Assembly (NCBI RefSeq): GCF_026914185.1
Contig: NC_070561.1
Location: 7,440,001 to 7,504,000 of the forward strand
DNA from: Puccinia triticina
Lineage: Eukaryota; Basidiomycota; Pucciniomycetes; Pucciniales; Pucciniaceae
Reading direction: 5' to 3'
DNA: 64,000 bases
Shown: one piece after another, positions 10,122 to 20,756 of the stretch
How positions within the stretch are numbered: position 1 is the stretch's first letter
Layout: the number at the start of each line of letters is the position of its first letter
Program-made: the position numbers and the translations under genes
The notes under the pieces: model-generated
The model's database searches: none
The model's input: the letters and a program-made list of their open reading frames with translations, nothing else
What the model was told of the DNA's origin: nothing

Positions 10122-11639
10122 AGTAGAGAAGGAGAGTTTTGTTCCTAGCATACTATGCAAGCCAGTCCAGAATTCAGATGTGAATTTTGGATCTCTGTCA
10201 GAGATGATAATTCTTGGGATACCAGTTCTAGGCATCATTCTGTTCCAAAACAGTATGGCAGTATCCATTGCAGAGTCATCCTTGAAGCAGGGCACAAATA
10301 TTGGAGTCTTGGAGTATCTGTCTACTATTACCAGACAAGCATTGAAACTAGCAGCTCCTCCAGGAGATAAGGAAGTTACCCAATCCATATTGATCACATC
10401 CCATGGCTTAGAAGGTTCTTCAATTTTTATGAGCAGTCCAAATCTCTTGCCTGTGGCTTTATTTGCTTTCTGGCACCTATCACAGGAAGAGCAGTATTCA
10501 CCAGTGTCTTGTCTCCAATTAGCCCACCAGGCAGTGTCTGCTACTTTCTCTAAATTCCTGTCTTCAGAAAGGTGACCAGAGTAGACACTGTCATGGCATT
10601 CATGCAAGATGGTGTTAATGCTGTTTTTGTCAGCTAGAACCAGCACAGAATTGTGTTTTTCTCTGAAGTAGATGAGGCCATCAAATAGAGAGAATCTTCC
10701 TTCATCATATAACTTTCTCCAAGGTTCCTGTAGAGAGTTTTTCAGCTGGGAATCCTTGGCATCCTTCAGCAAAAGCTCAGACAAGATAGTAGTGTTCTTA
10801 TCTTGTTGGTAACTTTCTCTTACTGAGTCAAAGAATTCATTCTTGAAGGTAGAGACATGTATGCCCATGATGGGGAATCTATCTTCATCTTTATCTTCTG
10901 GTTCATAAGCAGGGTTACTTGGATCATTTGGTAAAGCCCATCTGCTAAGTCCATCAGCATTCTTGTGAATATTCCCATCTCTGTGGATGATGGTCATATT
11001 GCCTCTGTATTCCTGAATGGCAATCTGCCACCTGAGCATATGTCTGTTGGGAGTCTTCATGTTCAGAAGAGATCTCAAAGCTGTGCAATCTGTTACAACA
11101 TGAAAGACACTGCCATCCAAGTAGTAATGGAGTTTTTCCAGGGCCCAAACCAGGCATAAGCATTCAAGTTGACTAGCACCATATCTTGTTTCACTGTCCT
11201 TCAGTTGTCTGGATATGAATACAATGGGCCCTTCTTTTCTCACTCCATCAATGACTTGGACTTGATGTAAAGCAGCACCTAGACCAGTCATACTAGCATC
11301 TACATATAGTGTGAAGGGATGGGCCCAGTCTGGGAATAGTAGCAAGGGTGCTGTGGTCAGTTTCTCCTTCAACAAGTTGTATGCCACTATCCTATGATGA
11401 GTCATCTCATATATGACATCTATCCTTGTGAGCTCAGTAAGAGGTTTTGCTATCTCAGCAAATTTCTCAATGTACTGTCTGTAGTAACCAGCAAAACCAA
11501 GGAAAGATTGCATTTCTTTCCTGCTACTAGGCACAGGCTTTTGGAGGACAGCAGCTACTTTGTTCTGATCTATTCCTATAGCAATTCCAGAAACAAGATG
11601 GCCTAGAGCTTTGATCTGGTCAAATCCAAAGTTACACTT
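10122..11639 (-). pseudogene. Gypsy RT end, RNase H and integrase core
   Basis: Continuation of the pol gene after the solo LTR at 11640. It begins at [15 protein letters not shown] (end of RT), then [12 protein letters not shown], RNase H ([14 protein letters not shown] with the first catalytic Asp, [15 protein letters not shown] with Glu, [12 protein letters not shown] with Asp, HKNADGLSR), an HHCC zinc-binding region ([11 protein letters not shown] ... CSSCDRC) and the integrase core (INMDWVTSL with Asp, [10 protein letters not shown] with Asp). Just after KLSFSTS the segment that carries the third catalytic acid in this family is missing and the frame changes at about 10122. RNase H could have been active; integrase could not. 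Confidence 0.9.
11635..11639. repeat. Target site duplication CACTT of the inner solo LTR
   Basis: CACTT at 11635-11639 recurs at 12619-12623. Joining the flanks with one copy gives an uninterrupted pol frame (KISLKKC joined to NFGFDQ), which confirms both ends of the insertion. Confidence 0.95.
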
Positions 11640-12618
11640 TGACAGCTCTGTTTATGAAACTTAGGGCAAAAACCCGTCCAAAATAAGGGTTTTGAGCCCT
11701 AGCACTATAACTGTGCTGATGTAAACACTGGTAATTTAAATTACCAAACTTTTTACGTGGCAAATAAGGCCACTACAAGGGTTTTAACACTCTGTAACAG
11801 AGGAGGAATTAACTATGTAATTATTAATTACAGGGAATTAATTTGGCGTAAAAGTAGGTGGTAAGCGCTTAAACTGATTGGCTGCTTGACAGAGGCGGTG
11901 GTCTTATGGCAACTACTTATAAGGATAAAGCTTTAAATATGCTAATAAGGGATTTTTGATAATTTAAAGGGGTTTAATCCAGTGGATTTTACGTGCTGGG
12001 GAAGGTTTATAAGGAAAATTGGCTACAAATGTAGCAGAGGAGAATATTCACGCCAAACTTACAGTTTATGGGCGGTGAATGGTCTGGGGGATCTTTTCCT
12101 GAGGGCCAAATAGGCCTCTATTTATAGAGGGGACTTCAGTGGGCGTAAACACTGAGTCCTTTTCTCCCTATGGGAGTATCCAGGTGTGTAGCCGAGAAAA
12201 GGGCTTGGCTGTGGGTAATTTAATTGTATTGCAATAGACTAATTTCCCTGACTCTGTCACATGACATGTTTATAACCAATTGTCATGTGAAAGAGCTTCA
12301 GTAGAAGTCTACATAATGCTTTCACGGGGTATTTTTACACGAGTAATATTACTCATTAATGTAAAACAGTTTATTTTTATGTACAATGTTTATTTTACTA
12401 AATTTATGTATGTAATATTATTTTTGGGCGCTTTCTGGGGCCAATTCTTATTTATACAATTAGTACATGAAGGAATAGGAATAAGGGGGTACTTTAAGTG
12501 GGTGACCCCCCTTAATTTATGATGAGGAATCTGATTCTGCAATAATAATTTAATAATTATTATTATTTACTAAGTTATTGCAGTCTTTTGGATACTTGAT
12601 GTATCTCTAAGGCTGACA
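11640..12618. mobile_element. Solo LTR inserted in the gypsy RT gene
   Basis: 979 bp, AT-rich, beginning TGACAGCTC and ending AAGGCTGACA, with imperfect inverted ends, flanked by CACTT. No coding region was recognised inside, so it is a solo LTR (the product of LTR-LTR recombination) or a very short LTR-type element. It destroys the pol frame of the surrounding gypsy element, whose RT ends in it after KKC. It belongs to a different family from the LTRs of its host element, but resembles the solo LTR at 47094 in length and terminal bases (TGTCAGC...GGCTGACA). Confidence 0.9.
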
Positions 12619-12623
12619 CACTT

Positions 12624-13655
12624 CTTCAAGGAGATCTTCATGTTCATATTGATGACAACTTTAAGTATCCTGTCTATCCTAGTAAGGTGTCCCTTCCAAG
12701 TATTGGACATAATGATAATGTCATCAATATAGATAATGACCCATTTCCCATCAATTTCCTTTCTGAATTCAATGTCCATCATCCTCTGGAAATGAGATGG
12801 GGCATTCTTGATTCCAAAGGGCATCCTCAGGTATTCATAGATTCCTTTGTGCATAATAATCCTGAGCAGGTGTCTGGAATCTTCTGCAATGACATTCTGA
12901 TGAAAACCTTTAAGCACATCAATGCTGGTCAGAAATTTGGCTTTGGCCAGGTTGTTCAGAGTTTCACTGATTTTTGGAATGGGATATCTGTCTGAAGCAG
13001 TGTAGGAGTTTAGGGCTCTGAAATCTCCTACCATTCTGGACTTTCCATTGTGCCAGGCAATGATAACAGGAGTGGTAATCTCAACTACTTCATTATGGCC
13101 AACTTTCCTTAGAACATTCAGCTTTACTAGCTCTTCAATATGTAATTGCTCAAGAGCTTCTCTGCTTTTGGGGCTGGCAGGATAAGGAGGTCTTCTGAGG
13201 AGAGGGGGATAAGGCCTTTCAGTTGTCAGTTTGAGATGAACTTCATGACCTTTAATGGCACCAAGGGGCTGGTTGGTGTTAGAGAAAGCAAGTTTGTTAT
13301 TATAGGGGACTTCAAACAGCTTCTCTTTCTGCTCAATGGTTAGCTTATCACTGAACTTGGCTTCACAGAGTTCCTCTGCAATAAATTGCTGGAGTTGAGG
13401 ATGGGACTTCTTTACAGCAGAAATTTCATGGGAAGGACTCATTTTCTCCAGATGATGAGACTTAAAACTGAATTTCTTCCTCTTGTTCTCATTTCCAATG
13501 GTAAAGAATCTCTCTTTGCTGTTTGTGATATCAAAACCATAAAGAGACATGTAATCATTTCCAAGGATAAGGTAGTTTATTCTTGCATTTTTCATAACTA
13601 CAAATTCTGCTAGAATTCTAATGGAACCTTTAGTGTGAGGAAAAATTAAAGCCAT
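12624..13655 (-). pseudogene. Gypsy protease end and reverse transcriptase
   Basis: Opens with the end of the aspartic protease (NYLILGNDYMSLYGFDI), then the RT domain: VIIAWHNGKSRMVGDFRALN, RYPIPKISETLNNL, FLTSIDVLKGFHQ with a catalytic Asp, LRMPFGIKNAPSHFQRMM, and the catalytic YIDD box in WVIIYIDDIIIMS. The frame is cut after SLKKC by the solo LTR at 12618. It is separated from the upstream gag-protease frame by a single TAA codon in the same phase, directly followed by ATG. In intact relatives protease and RT form one polyprotein, so this stop is probably a mutation rather than a programmed start. Confidence 0.9.
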
Positions 13656-15584
13656 TTATATTATGCCCATTGGCTGTAATTGATCACTACAGCTGTGGAA
13701 TTTAGCATGATTGATTGGCATGAGTTTGTTTTCCCATTCTGGTATTATAGAATCTAGCAGTTTGTTGCTGATGATTGAACAAGAAGCTCCACTATCAAGA
13801 AGGCATGAGTGTTCTCTGGATTCAATGAGGACAGTAGTGAGATTAGCTTTTCCAGTAAGATGAGCTTTTCCTCTATTAGGCTTACATTTCATGAGTCTGG
13901 CATTCTCTATGTGGGAAGATTGAAAGGATTTGTCCCAAGTCTGGGGTTGATGAGTCTCAGCTTGGATTTCAGCAATGGAGAATTCTTGATTTATCTCACA
14001 TTCTACAGCATGAGCTCCAAAACCAAAGTCAACCAGAGGATCATAGTTGCTACCATTCCCATTGTCCATGGCAAGTATCATGTGGTTGGTTCTATGATTT
14101 TCTTCTTCTTCATCTAGCTCAGATTCAGACTTTGGTTGCTCACCTTGATCTTCTCCATTGTCACTCTTGGTATCATCATCATCATCCATTCCCACATTGT
14201 TTATCCTGTTCTTTTTCTTAGGGCATTCTCTGGAGAAGTGGCCAGTTTGTTTGCAGAAATGACATATAAGTTTGTCCTTATCAGGGGCAGGGACAGGATT
14301 CCTTTTTGAGGAGGACTCAGTTGGCTTATCAGCTTTTTCAGGAGTAGGATTATTTCTCCATTGGGATCTGTTTGGAGCATTATAACTGTTTGTCACAGGC
14401 TTGTTTCTTTTCATTACTCTGTCTATGACTTCTTCAGCAATTATAACCATGTCCTCAAAGCTCATTTCAGTAGCATCTCTCTTGTATCTGCTTTTAACAG
14501 CATGCTCAAGATTTGGGGGGCATTGCTTTAGGATCTTCTCACAAATGAGATACTCACTGAGCTCAGGTTGATAGGCTTTCAGTCTTTCTCTTTGAGCACC
14601 AAACCATTTATGGATTCTCCTTCCATCATAAGTAAAGTGATCACTTTCAAACTCCTGTTGCATTTTCCATTTCCAGTTCTCAGTACCAAATTTGTTTCTG
14701 ATGGCATTCTTCCACCAAGCCCAAGATTTGTTCCCACACTTATCTCTGATTCCAAGGTACCATTTTCTAGCAGTTTCAGTCAAGATAATTGTCAGTCTAC
14801 TAATTATCATATGGTCCAACATTAAATAGTCCCTGACAAGGATATCAGTGTTCTTGATCCATAGCTCATGGTTGTAAGGTAATTCTCCTGAGAACTTCTC
14901 CCAATCACTGTTTTTTGGTATGCCTTTCCACAGTTCTTTCCTCATATCAAGGTCAATTGGTCCATGATCAATGTAAGGGAATTCATCATTGGAAAATGGA
15001 CTGTTATGATTGTTAGCTGGTTTGGAGAAGTTGGGTTTATCTAATTGGTGAGAGTCAGGTAGAGGAGTATTGTCCATGGCAGGAGGTGGTCTGTGGGAAG
15101 TAAAATGAGCAGGATTTCTCAGATTATCTTGGTGGTGTTGGCCCTCACTCTGAGCATTAAGCACTGGATTATTATAGTTGAGATGAGGAGGACAATCTCT
15201 ATCAGCAGGTCCAATCAATTGCTCTAACTTGGTATTAGTACTATTCACTACAGAAGAAATATCACAGAGTCTCCTTTTGGTCTGCTCAAATCTATTGTGT
15301 CCATTAGATTGGAGGTCACTCATTTGATTTTCTAAAGAGGAAAGTTTGTGATACATTTTATCTTCCATTTCATCCAAATTCTTACCAAGTGAGTCCATAT
15401 TGGAATGGCATTGGGATTCATTTACTAGAATGAGGTCTTGTACTCCTTCTAATTTCTCTTGAACACCTCCTAGCTTTTCTTCAAGGAGTTTTCTCAATTG
15501 TTCAAACTCATTGGAATTCACAGCAGGTCTCTCTTTGGCGCAGTCTCTCATTCGATTCAGGAATTGGTCAAGCAAATGGGGCAT
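13656..15584 (-). CDS. Gypsy gag with zinc knuckle and start of protease
   Basis: 642-aa frame. The N-terminal 130 residues are rich in Leu/Glu/Gln heptads (EEKLGGVQEKLEGVQ and following) and likely form a coiled coil. A Ty3-type gag core follows (WYLGIRDKCGNKSWAWWKNA, then EFESDHFTYDG), then a CCHC zinc knuckle CHFCKQTGHFSRECP at about residue 440, an acidic tract (DDDDDTKSDNGEDQGE), and near the end the protease active site LLDSGASCSII. The protein would assemble the particle and bind the element's RNA. The frame ends in TAA inside the protease. Confidence 0.9.
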   Translation of the reverse strand: MPHLLDQFLNRMRDCAKERPAVNSNEFEQLRKLLEEKLGGVQEKLEGVQDLILVNESQCHSNMDSLGKNLDEMEDKMYHKLSSLENQMSDLQSNGHNRFEQTKRRLCDISSVVNSTNTKLEQLIGPADRDCPPHLNYNNPVLNAQSEGQHHQDNLRNPAHFTSHRPPPAMDNTPLPDSHQLDKPNFSKPANNHNSPFSNDEFPYIDHGPIDLDMRKELWKGIPKNSDWEKFSGELPYNHELWIKNTDILVRDYLMLDHMIISRLTIILTETARKWYLGIRDKCGNKSWAWWKNAIRNKFGTENWKWKMQQEFESDHFTYDGRRIHKWFGAQRERLKAYQPELSEYLICEKILKQCPPNLEHAVKSRYKRDATEMSFEDMVIIAEEVIDRVMKRNKPVTNSYNAPNRSQWRNNPTPEKADKPTESSSKRNPVPAPDKDKLICHFCKQTGHFSRECPKKKNRINNVGMDDDDDTKSDNGEDQGEQPKSESELDEEEENHRTNHMILAMDNGNGSNYDPLVDFGFGAHAVECEINQEFSIAEIQAETHQPQTWDKSFQSSHIENARLMKCKPNRGKAHLTGKANLTTVLIESREHSCLLDSGASCSIISNKLLDSIIPEWENKLMPINHAKFHSCSDQLQPMGII

Positions 15585-15638
15585 AAATTCCTCTCTAAAG
15601 ATATCAATGATGGAAACATTGAGGACTTCTCTGAAATT

Positions 15639-17027
15639 CTAGACACAAGATTCTGGAAGAGTACCAGGGATTGTTTCCACAGTTCCAGACAGTTCAGAAA
15701 GAAATTTAGAGAACAATGAATGTAATTTTTCTTCTAACAAAATGGGACCATTGTTAGACAAATCATTGTTAAGATGACTAAGGAAAAGTTCTCTGCTGGA
15801 TTGGCTAGAAAGATTATCAAGATCTAAACTTAAACCCATGGGAGAGGCTGAACTTATTGGTGAAAACCTCTGCCTCTCCCTCTCCCTCTGCCGCGGCCTC
15901 TCCCGTTGGACCTGGTCAACCTCATCAAGAACTCCCCAACGTTGATGATCCTGTGGGTATTCCCCAAGGGCGGGTTCCAGTTCCTCCCGGATCCTCTTGA
16001 GCCGTGAAAATGGGATTGATAGTGGTAATTCCCGCGCTGACCTCCCCACTGTTGATAATGGGGTTGAGGTTGATGGTAATGCGCGTTGGGGCGCTGGTAG
16101 GGATGATGGCGCGGCGCTTGGGTCCCATCTAGCTGTGTGGAAGCTGGTGGGAGTCTCGCCATTTGCTGTTGTTGCGGAGGGGGCGGCGGCGGCATTTGAA
16201 GAGCCTGATGGTCGTAGGGGGGCGGCATTGGCGCTTGTGGCACGTAAGGGGGGGGGGGGGGGGGTAGGACCCTGGTAACCGGTCTCTTGCACTTGGTGTC
16301 GCGAATTTTGAGGCTCTGGTGTCGGCGTAGCTACCAGAGGTTGGTGGCCTGGGTGTGGGGCTAGGGCTAGGCCGGTGTTGGTCTGCGCGGTTATTATCGG
16401 CGGTGCTCTGCGCTTGGCGTCTAAAGTCTGCTGGTATAACGTCCTCTCCAGGGCGTTGAGGTCCTCTCTGGGGATCCAGTCCTGGCTGAGACGGATAGCT
16501 TTGTCTCTCCCAACCATCTCTTGCGTTGTAGCGGCTTGAGAGAGGAGGCGCCTCAGAGCTCGTGTGTTCTGCGTCTCCCGAGCGCGGACGTGCAATTCGT
16601 ATTGCTCGTTGAGGAGGTTGACTAGATCTAGGATTTCTTGATCCTCCGGCGTGAGCTCCATCGGCCCGGAGGAATCTTGAGGAGCCTGGTTCTGAGTTGG
16701 GGGAACCAGGGACAGATCTGGCGGCGCTCCCGGTCGTAAACCCTCTGGGTTGGTAGGCTGGGGGGAGGGATGAGATCTCATCTGCTCCCTCTCTATTGGT
16801 CGCGGTACTGGCATCGACCTGTTCGAAGCTAGGGCCAGGGACGTCTCCCTCGGATTGTACAGAGCTGGGGGAATGCCCGTGTCCGGAGGCAAAGGTTCCT
16901 CTCGAGGGAACGCAAGAAAATCCTTGTCCAACGGCGGTAATGCCGACTCTAGCCCGTCGAAACCGTTCTTCTGCGGCTGGGCTGAGTTGGTAGCGGAGTC
17001 GTTTTTCTGCTGAGAGGTCCCTTCCAT
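15639..17027 (-). CDS. Gypsy 5' leader ORF, Pro/Arg-rich
   Basis: 462-aa frame between the 5' LTR and gag. Low complexity: Pro-rich with PPPPP stretches (encoded by a run of 17 G on the plus strand at 16248-16264) and Arg-rich tracts (RERERQR). No enzyme motif. A minus-strand 3' splice site (CTTAG) lies just upstream of its ATG, so it may be spliced to the exon at 17116-17646. It ends 55 bases before the gag ATG. It is probably an N-terminal gag extension; function unknown. Confidence 0.6.
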   Translation of the reverse strand: MEGTSQQKNDSATNSAQPQKNGFDGLESALPPLDKDFLAFPREEPLPPDTGIPPALYNPRETSLALASNRSMPVPRPIEREQMRSHPSPQPTNPEGLRPGAPPDLSLVPPTQNQAPQDSSGPMELTPEDQEILDLVNLLNEQYELHVRARETQNTRALRRLLSQAATTQEMVGRDKAIRLSQDWIPREDLNALERTLYQQTLDAKRRAPPIITAQTNTGLALAPHPGHQPLVATPTPEPQNSRHQVQETGYQGPTPPPPPLRATSANAAPLRPSGSSNAAAAPSATTANGETPTSFHTARWDPSAAPSSLPAPQRALPSTSTPLSTVGRSARELPLSIPFSRLKRIREELEPALGEYPQDHQRWGVLDEVDQVQRERPRQRERERQRFSPISSASPMGLSLDLDNLSSQSSRELFLSHLNNDLSNNGPILLEEKLHSLFSKFLSELSGTVETIPGTLPESCV

Positions 17028-17115
17028 TTCTAAGATGGGGGGGCATTTTGTTTACGAGTTGTAATTAGTTTTTTGTTGTTTTATTATTAGTATTTTTTTT
17101 TATATGTTTTATTTT

Positions 17116-17646
17116 TCAGAAATAAGGAAATAAAGAAAAAGAAGTACCTGAAACCTTAGCTTTAGCGGAAAGTCTGCGGCTTTTACGCGTAGTAGAAGAG
17201 ACTTTCTTCTTTTTTTGTTTAGCTTTGGTTTTCGCGGGAGTTTCAGACGTCCAGTCGGCTATATTAACAGCGGCTGTGACTTTCTTGCGGTGGACTTTGG
17301 GATATGTAGTAGTAGCAATGGGCGTCCAAGATGTACTACTAATTAGATTTCCGTTTTGCGGAGTAGCAATAATCCTAATTTTGTAATCTTCTTCTTCTTC
17401 GCTGTCCTGCGCCGTTGCGAATTTTTTTACGGTCAATTCTGGCAATTATAGTTCAGAAGGCAAGGAATCTTTTGAGCATACTCCGATTTTTGATATTTCT
17501 TCTTGATCCAAAGGTATAGAGGAGTCAAGGGAGGATAAATCCGACGAAGGGATAAATAGGTCCGTAGAAGAGTCGCAATTCTGCACTTTCACGGTTAGAG
17601 GGGACGTAAATTTTTTTTTCAAGGGTTCAGTTAGGGATTTAATCAA
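17116..17646 (-). CDS. Gypsy leader exon, basic tail
   Basis: Two abutting open stretches in the same phase, separated by one stop at 17446. The second encodes an acidic start (DSEEEEDYKIRI) and a Lys/Arg-rich end (KTKAKQKKKKVSSTTRKSRR). A plausible splice donor (GTACTT) follows the sequence for KVSG at about 17148. Likely a leader exon of the gypsy gag; no known domain. Confidence 0.4.
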
Positions 17647-17833
17647 TATAGAACCAATTTGGGAAAGTTTTGAGAGAATTTTAGCGTTAGTAGTATATGT
17701 AGAAAGAATTTTTTATGAATTTTTCGAATTTTTTATGAATTTTTTGTTTGATTTAAACAGGATGATCAGTCCTTGGCTTTTAAGCTGTCTAGAAGTATGA
17801 AAAGGGAGGATATTTCCCGATGAGGCCCCCAAT

Positions 17834-18668
17834 TGTGAGCCTGTGTCTCTTATGTGACAGCAGGACACAAGAAAAGAGAGGAGGAATATTTTGGATTTCT
17901 TGGGATAAAGAAATACAAACTGAGAGAGAGGAAGAGAAAGAGAAAGAAAGAGAAGATCAGGCCTAGACTTTAAGTCTTTATTAATTGATCTGGGCTATTC
18001 TCAACCTGGAAAAGTTGGATGCCAGCTGTGCAAGGCCAAGAAAGAGTGCAACAGCCTCCACTCACAACAAGGAAACGTTGGTGGGATTCAGAAGTAGGGT
18101 TAATACTCTGCTCTGGTTTTGTAGGTCTTAACCAGAGATAACCTTTTGATCTTTTAAGATTGGAAGGGTTGAAGAAAAGAAGAAACAATTAAGAACAACA
18201 GAGTTTCACTCTGGATAAGCAAGGTTCAGAGAAAGAGTTTACTTACTGTCAATATCCTAGGCGCCTGTGACGGTAGGTATACTGGGAGTGTGGTAATCTC
18301 TTTGGTGGTGATCCTGGGTTATCTGGGGTGTGTTTCTGGTGTGCTGAAGTCTGTAGATCCTCCTCAGGCAAGGGGGATCCTGACTTCGAAAATTTTCACA
18401 GTTTGCTTATGTAATTACATATGTACATGTGGTTTGGCGCGCCTGGTAGCGCTAACACGTCACAACTGCGCATGCGCGCCACAACTCAAGAACTCAGGGA
18501 AGGAGTATAGTTAAAACAAATTGTTAAGTTGTAACTAGGGTTAAAATTGCATGAGGAAACAGAAAATGAAGTCAAAACAATGATATCTCTTAAGATGAAA
18601 AAGATATGAAGTAATTTCATATGTAATAAGTAGAAAAGAGGCAGACTTTAGGTCAGCTGTGTCTGACA
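17834..18668 (-). repeat. Right (5') LTR of the gypsy element
   Basis: 835 bp, TGTGAGCC...TGTCTGACA. In element sense the transcription start should lie in this copy. Three bases inside it begins TGGGGGCCTCATCGGGA, a candidate primer-binding site whose matching tRNA was not determined. It is followed by the second ATTTG at 18669-18673 and then by the resumed hAT coding sequence. Confidence 0.95.
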
Positions 18669-18673
18669 ATTTG

Positions 18674-19390
18674 TCTTGCTGGCAAGTGCTTGATAACCGT
18701 TGGATGGAGTATTGCCTGATGGCTAGCATTGGCAAGAGCAGAAAAGGGCCTCGCCGCCTCGGCACACCATACAGCGCAGAGTTGTCCAACCTCTTTTGGA
18801 TTGATGTCTCCAGTCCCGCTAATCCCTCAACTAGCCAGATTAATATTCTTCTTGTCTTCATCTTGTTTGCAGAGGCAAATTGAAGTGTGTTTGTTTAAGT
18901 TGCCACAGGAGGTGTCTGATGTTGGGCGGTTGATCTTTGTTCCACATCTAATTAAGTATGCTCAAGGATGTTAACTTGTAGATGGTGGAGAGTCAGAAAA
19001 CAAATATGAACTTACATTGGGCAAGGATAAGCTATCATCCGCCGGCCATACTTATCAAGCTGGTCGGACAGAACGGGTAACGCATATGATTTGTAGCTGA
19101 GACTGATGCCGTTTGTTGCGACTTTCTGAGCCTTTCCTGGATGAGAAATGACATAGTCAGAAACCACTGTCAAACTATAATAAAATAGAAAATAAACATT
19201 GTACCTCACGTAACTCTTCCTCATCAGTGAGAGGGCGTGCTCCAGACGGCGGTGGCTGGCTGCTAGATGGAGTGATATTGAGCTCTTCTTGGGCAGGTGT
19301 TTTGTTGGTTACCTTTGCTTGGTTGTTTGGAGGGGGTGAGGCGGTTGATTCGCGGGATCGGTTGGTTTTTTTTCGCTTGCGGGTGGCCAT
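18674..19390 (-). pseudogene. hAT transposase, N-terminal part
   Basis: Starts at ATG 19390 with a basic, Ser/Pro-rich exon (MATRKRKKTNRSRESTASPP...) ending at about 19205 with a GT donor. The second exon (about 19013-19140) encodes PVLSDQLDKYGRRMIAYPCP, the third IRCGTKINRP...SDTSCGNLNKH, together forming a BED-like zinc finger. Then come GISGTGDINP and HQAILHPTVIKHLP before the gypsy insertion at 18673. The domain order (zinc finger, then catalytic core) is that of hAT transposases. One frame change occurs around 18780-18700. The remainder lies at 7010-8475. Confidence 0.85.
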
Positions 19391-19559
19391 CGTGGTTTGG
19401 TTGGTGGATGGATGTTGATGCGGGATATGAATTCCGACCTTGGACTTCATTTCCAGATATCCTGCCAACAGGGGGCGGGGGATCCGATGTCCCATCTGAG
19501 TCGGACGGGACACAGCGACTTCCCATCCAGATATCCGCCCGCCGGGGGATCCCAACGGG

Positions 19560-19710
19560 GATAGCGGGTATGTCTGGGCGGTACCCGGGTGCCACCATTT
19601 GTTGAGGGAAAATCAGATACCCGGCACCGCCCCGCGGGTATTAGGGTGGTATGAGCAGTACCCGCCCGCGGGTCCCGGGTACCGCCCAACGGGTACCTCT
19701 TTGCCATCCT
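19560..19710. repeat. hAT subterminal CCCG/CGGGTA repeats
   Basis: Dense copies of CCCGCGGGTA, CCCGGGTACC and ACGGGTACC upstream of the transposase start. Short palindromic subterminal motifs of this kind are common transposase-binding sites in hAT ends. The right end of the element is therefore placed near 19700; the matching left end was not found. Confidence 0.55.
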
Positions 19711-20119
19711 TAATTTTTGGTCAAGGCTTACTCTCTGTTACTCGCCGCCCTTGACATCTCCTTCTTGTAAGCCGCTCTTGGCAAGACATATTTGTCACCT
19801 GCCTGCCGCTCTTGGCCTTTATCCTATGTATAGCCACTCGCGGCATGCTTACATTATCACTTCCCTATAGCTATATCCTAAACTGTGTATATATATATTA
19901 GCTTGCCTATCACAACCGGACTTCTCCAAGTCCGGCCACTTGTTTTGTATCCTCCCAAGATCCCATAAGAGCTCATCCAAGGAGACTCACCTGTATCTCT
20001 TTGTCTCCCCTTGTCAAGCTGTTCCATCCCTTGGTCTATAAATAGACCCCTTCTTCCCTGCAATGGAACAACAACTGATTTTGCTTGTATATTTCCAGCA
20101 CCTGAAACCAGCGAGCATC
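19711..20119 (+). promoter_or_regulatory. LTR-like promoter sequence
   Basis: No coding region. Contains CTATAAATAG at about 20037 and a perfect 8-bp hairpin, CCGGACTT/AAGTCCGG, at 19916-19935. The composition resembles the U3/R part of an LTR. No partner or target duplication was found, partly because a MITE interrupts the sequence at 20120. Confidence 0.35.
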
Positions 20120-20126
20120 ACACCGG

Positions 20127-20756
20127 CAACAGTGCAAGAGCTACGCTACAAAAAGCGGCAGCGTAGCGAAAGCGTAGCGGTTTTAGCCTCGCTTCGCTAA
20201 GCTTTTTGTAGCGGACTTGGCGCTTCGCTATTCGCTACATTTTTTAAGGGGAAAAAATTAAAGAAAATAGCACGCTTTTTTTAGCGCAGAGTAGCGGCAA
20301 TTCGCTACGCTTCTTGCTATAGTAGCGGAAAAAACGCTACTGTAGCGATTTTGCTGCGCTACCATAGCACCAGTCAAACATCAATACTGCACATCATAAA
20401 ATGATGGAGGATTGATGTTTGTGTACTATTTCTGGCATTTTCCACCAAAAGGCAGAGATGCCCGCTACACTTTTGACACAGAAGCGACCCGGTTCGCTAC
20501 GCTTTTGGCGCTAAAAAGCGCTATTAGCGCCAAAAAGCGTCAATTTTTCCGCTGCGCTATACTGTAGCGAAGCGGCAAAAAAAGCGCTTCGCTACGCGCA
20601 GGCCAAAACTGCAGTAGCGGTTCTGGCGCTTCGCTACCGCTCAAAGTAGCGATTTTCCGCTAGCGCTAACGCTATTCTGGATCCAGAGTAGCGTGTTTCC
20701 GCTTTGCTACGCAAAAGCGCCGCTTTTTGTAGCGAAGCGTAGCTCTTGCAGTGTTG
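20127..20756. mobile_element. CGCTA-rich MITE
   Basis: 630-bp element with inverted ends (CAACAGTGCAAGAGCTACG on the left, mirrored on the right with one change and a 5-bp insertion) flanked by ACACCGG at 20120-20126 and 20757-20763. Almost the whole body consists of CGCTA, TAGCG, AAAGCG and CGCTTT motifs on both strands, giving very high folding potential. About 95 bp of ordinary sequence (20366-20460) interrupts the pattern. No open reading frame of note. A seven-to-eight-bp duplication would suit a hAT-type non-autonomous element; the family assignment is tentative. Confidence 0.8.

Larger units (their letters stand above)
8481..18668 (-). mobile_element. Ty3/gypsy LTR retrotransposon with chromodomain
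   Basis: A 10.2-kb element in minus orientation, inserted in a coding exon of a hAT transposase. The LTRs are 846 bp (left) and 835 bp (right), start TG and end CA, and are flanked by ATTTG. By eye they differ at about ten positions plus one 11-bp indel (about 1.2 percent), so insertion is fairly recent. The order gag, protease, reverse transcriptase, RNase H, integrase, chromodomain is that of Ty3/gypsy chromoviruses. A purine-rich tract (GGTGGTAGGGAA in element sense) abuts the left LTR. The element is disabled by a solo LTR inside its RT gene, a stop between gag-PR and pol, and a deletion in the integrase. Confidence 0.95.

Noticed and set aside
17815..17833. Primer-binding site identical to a known tRNA end
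   Set aside because: TGGGGGCCTCATCGGGA lies at the right place, but I could not match it to a specific tRNA from memory, so only a candidate is noted.
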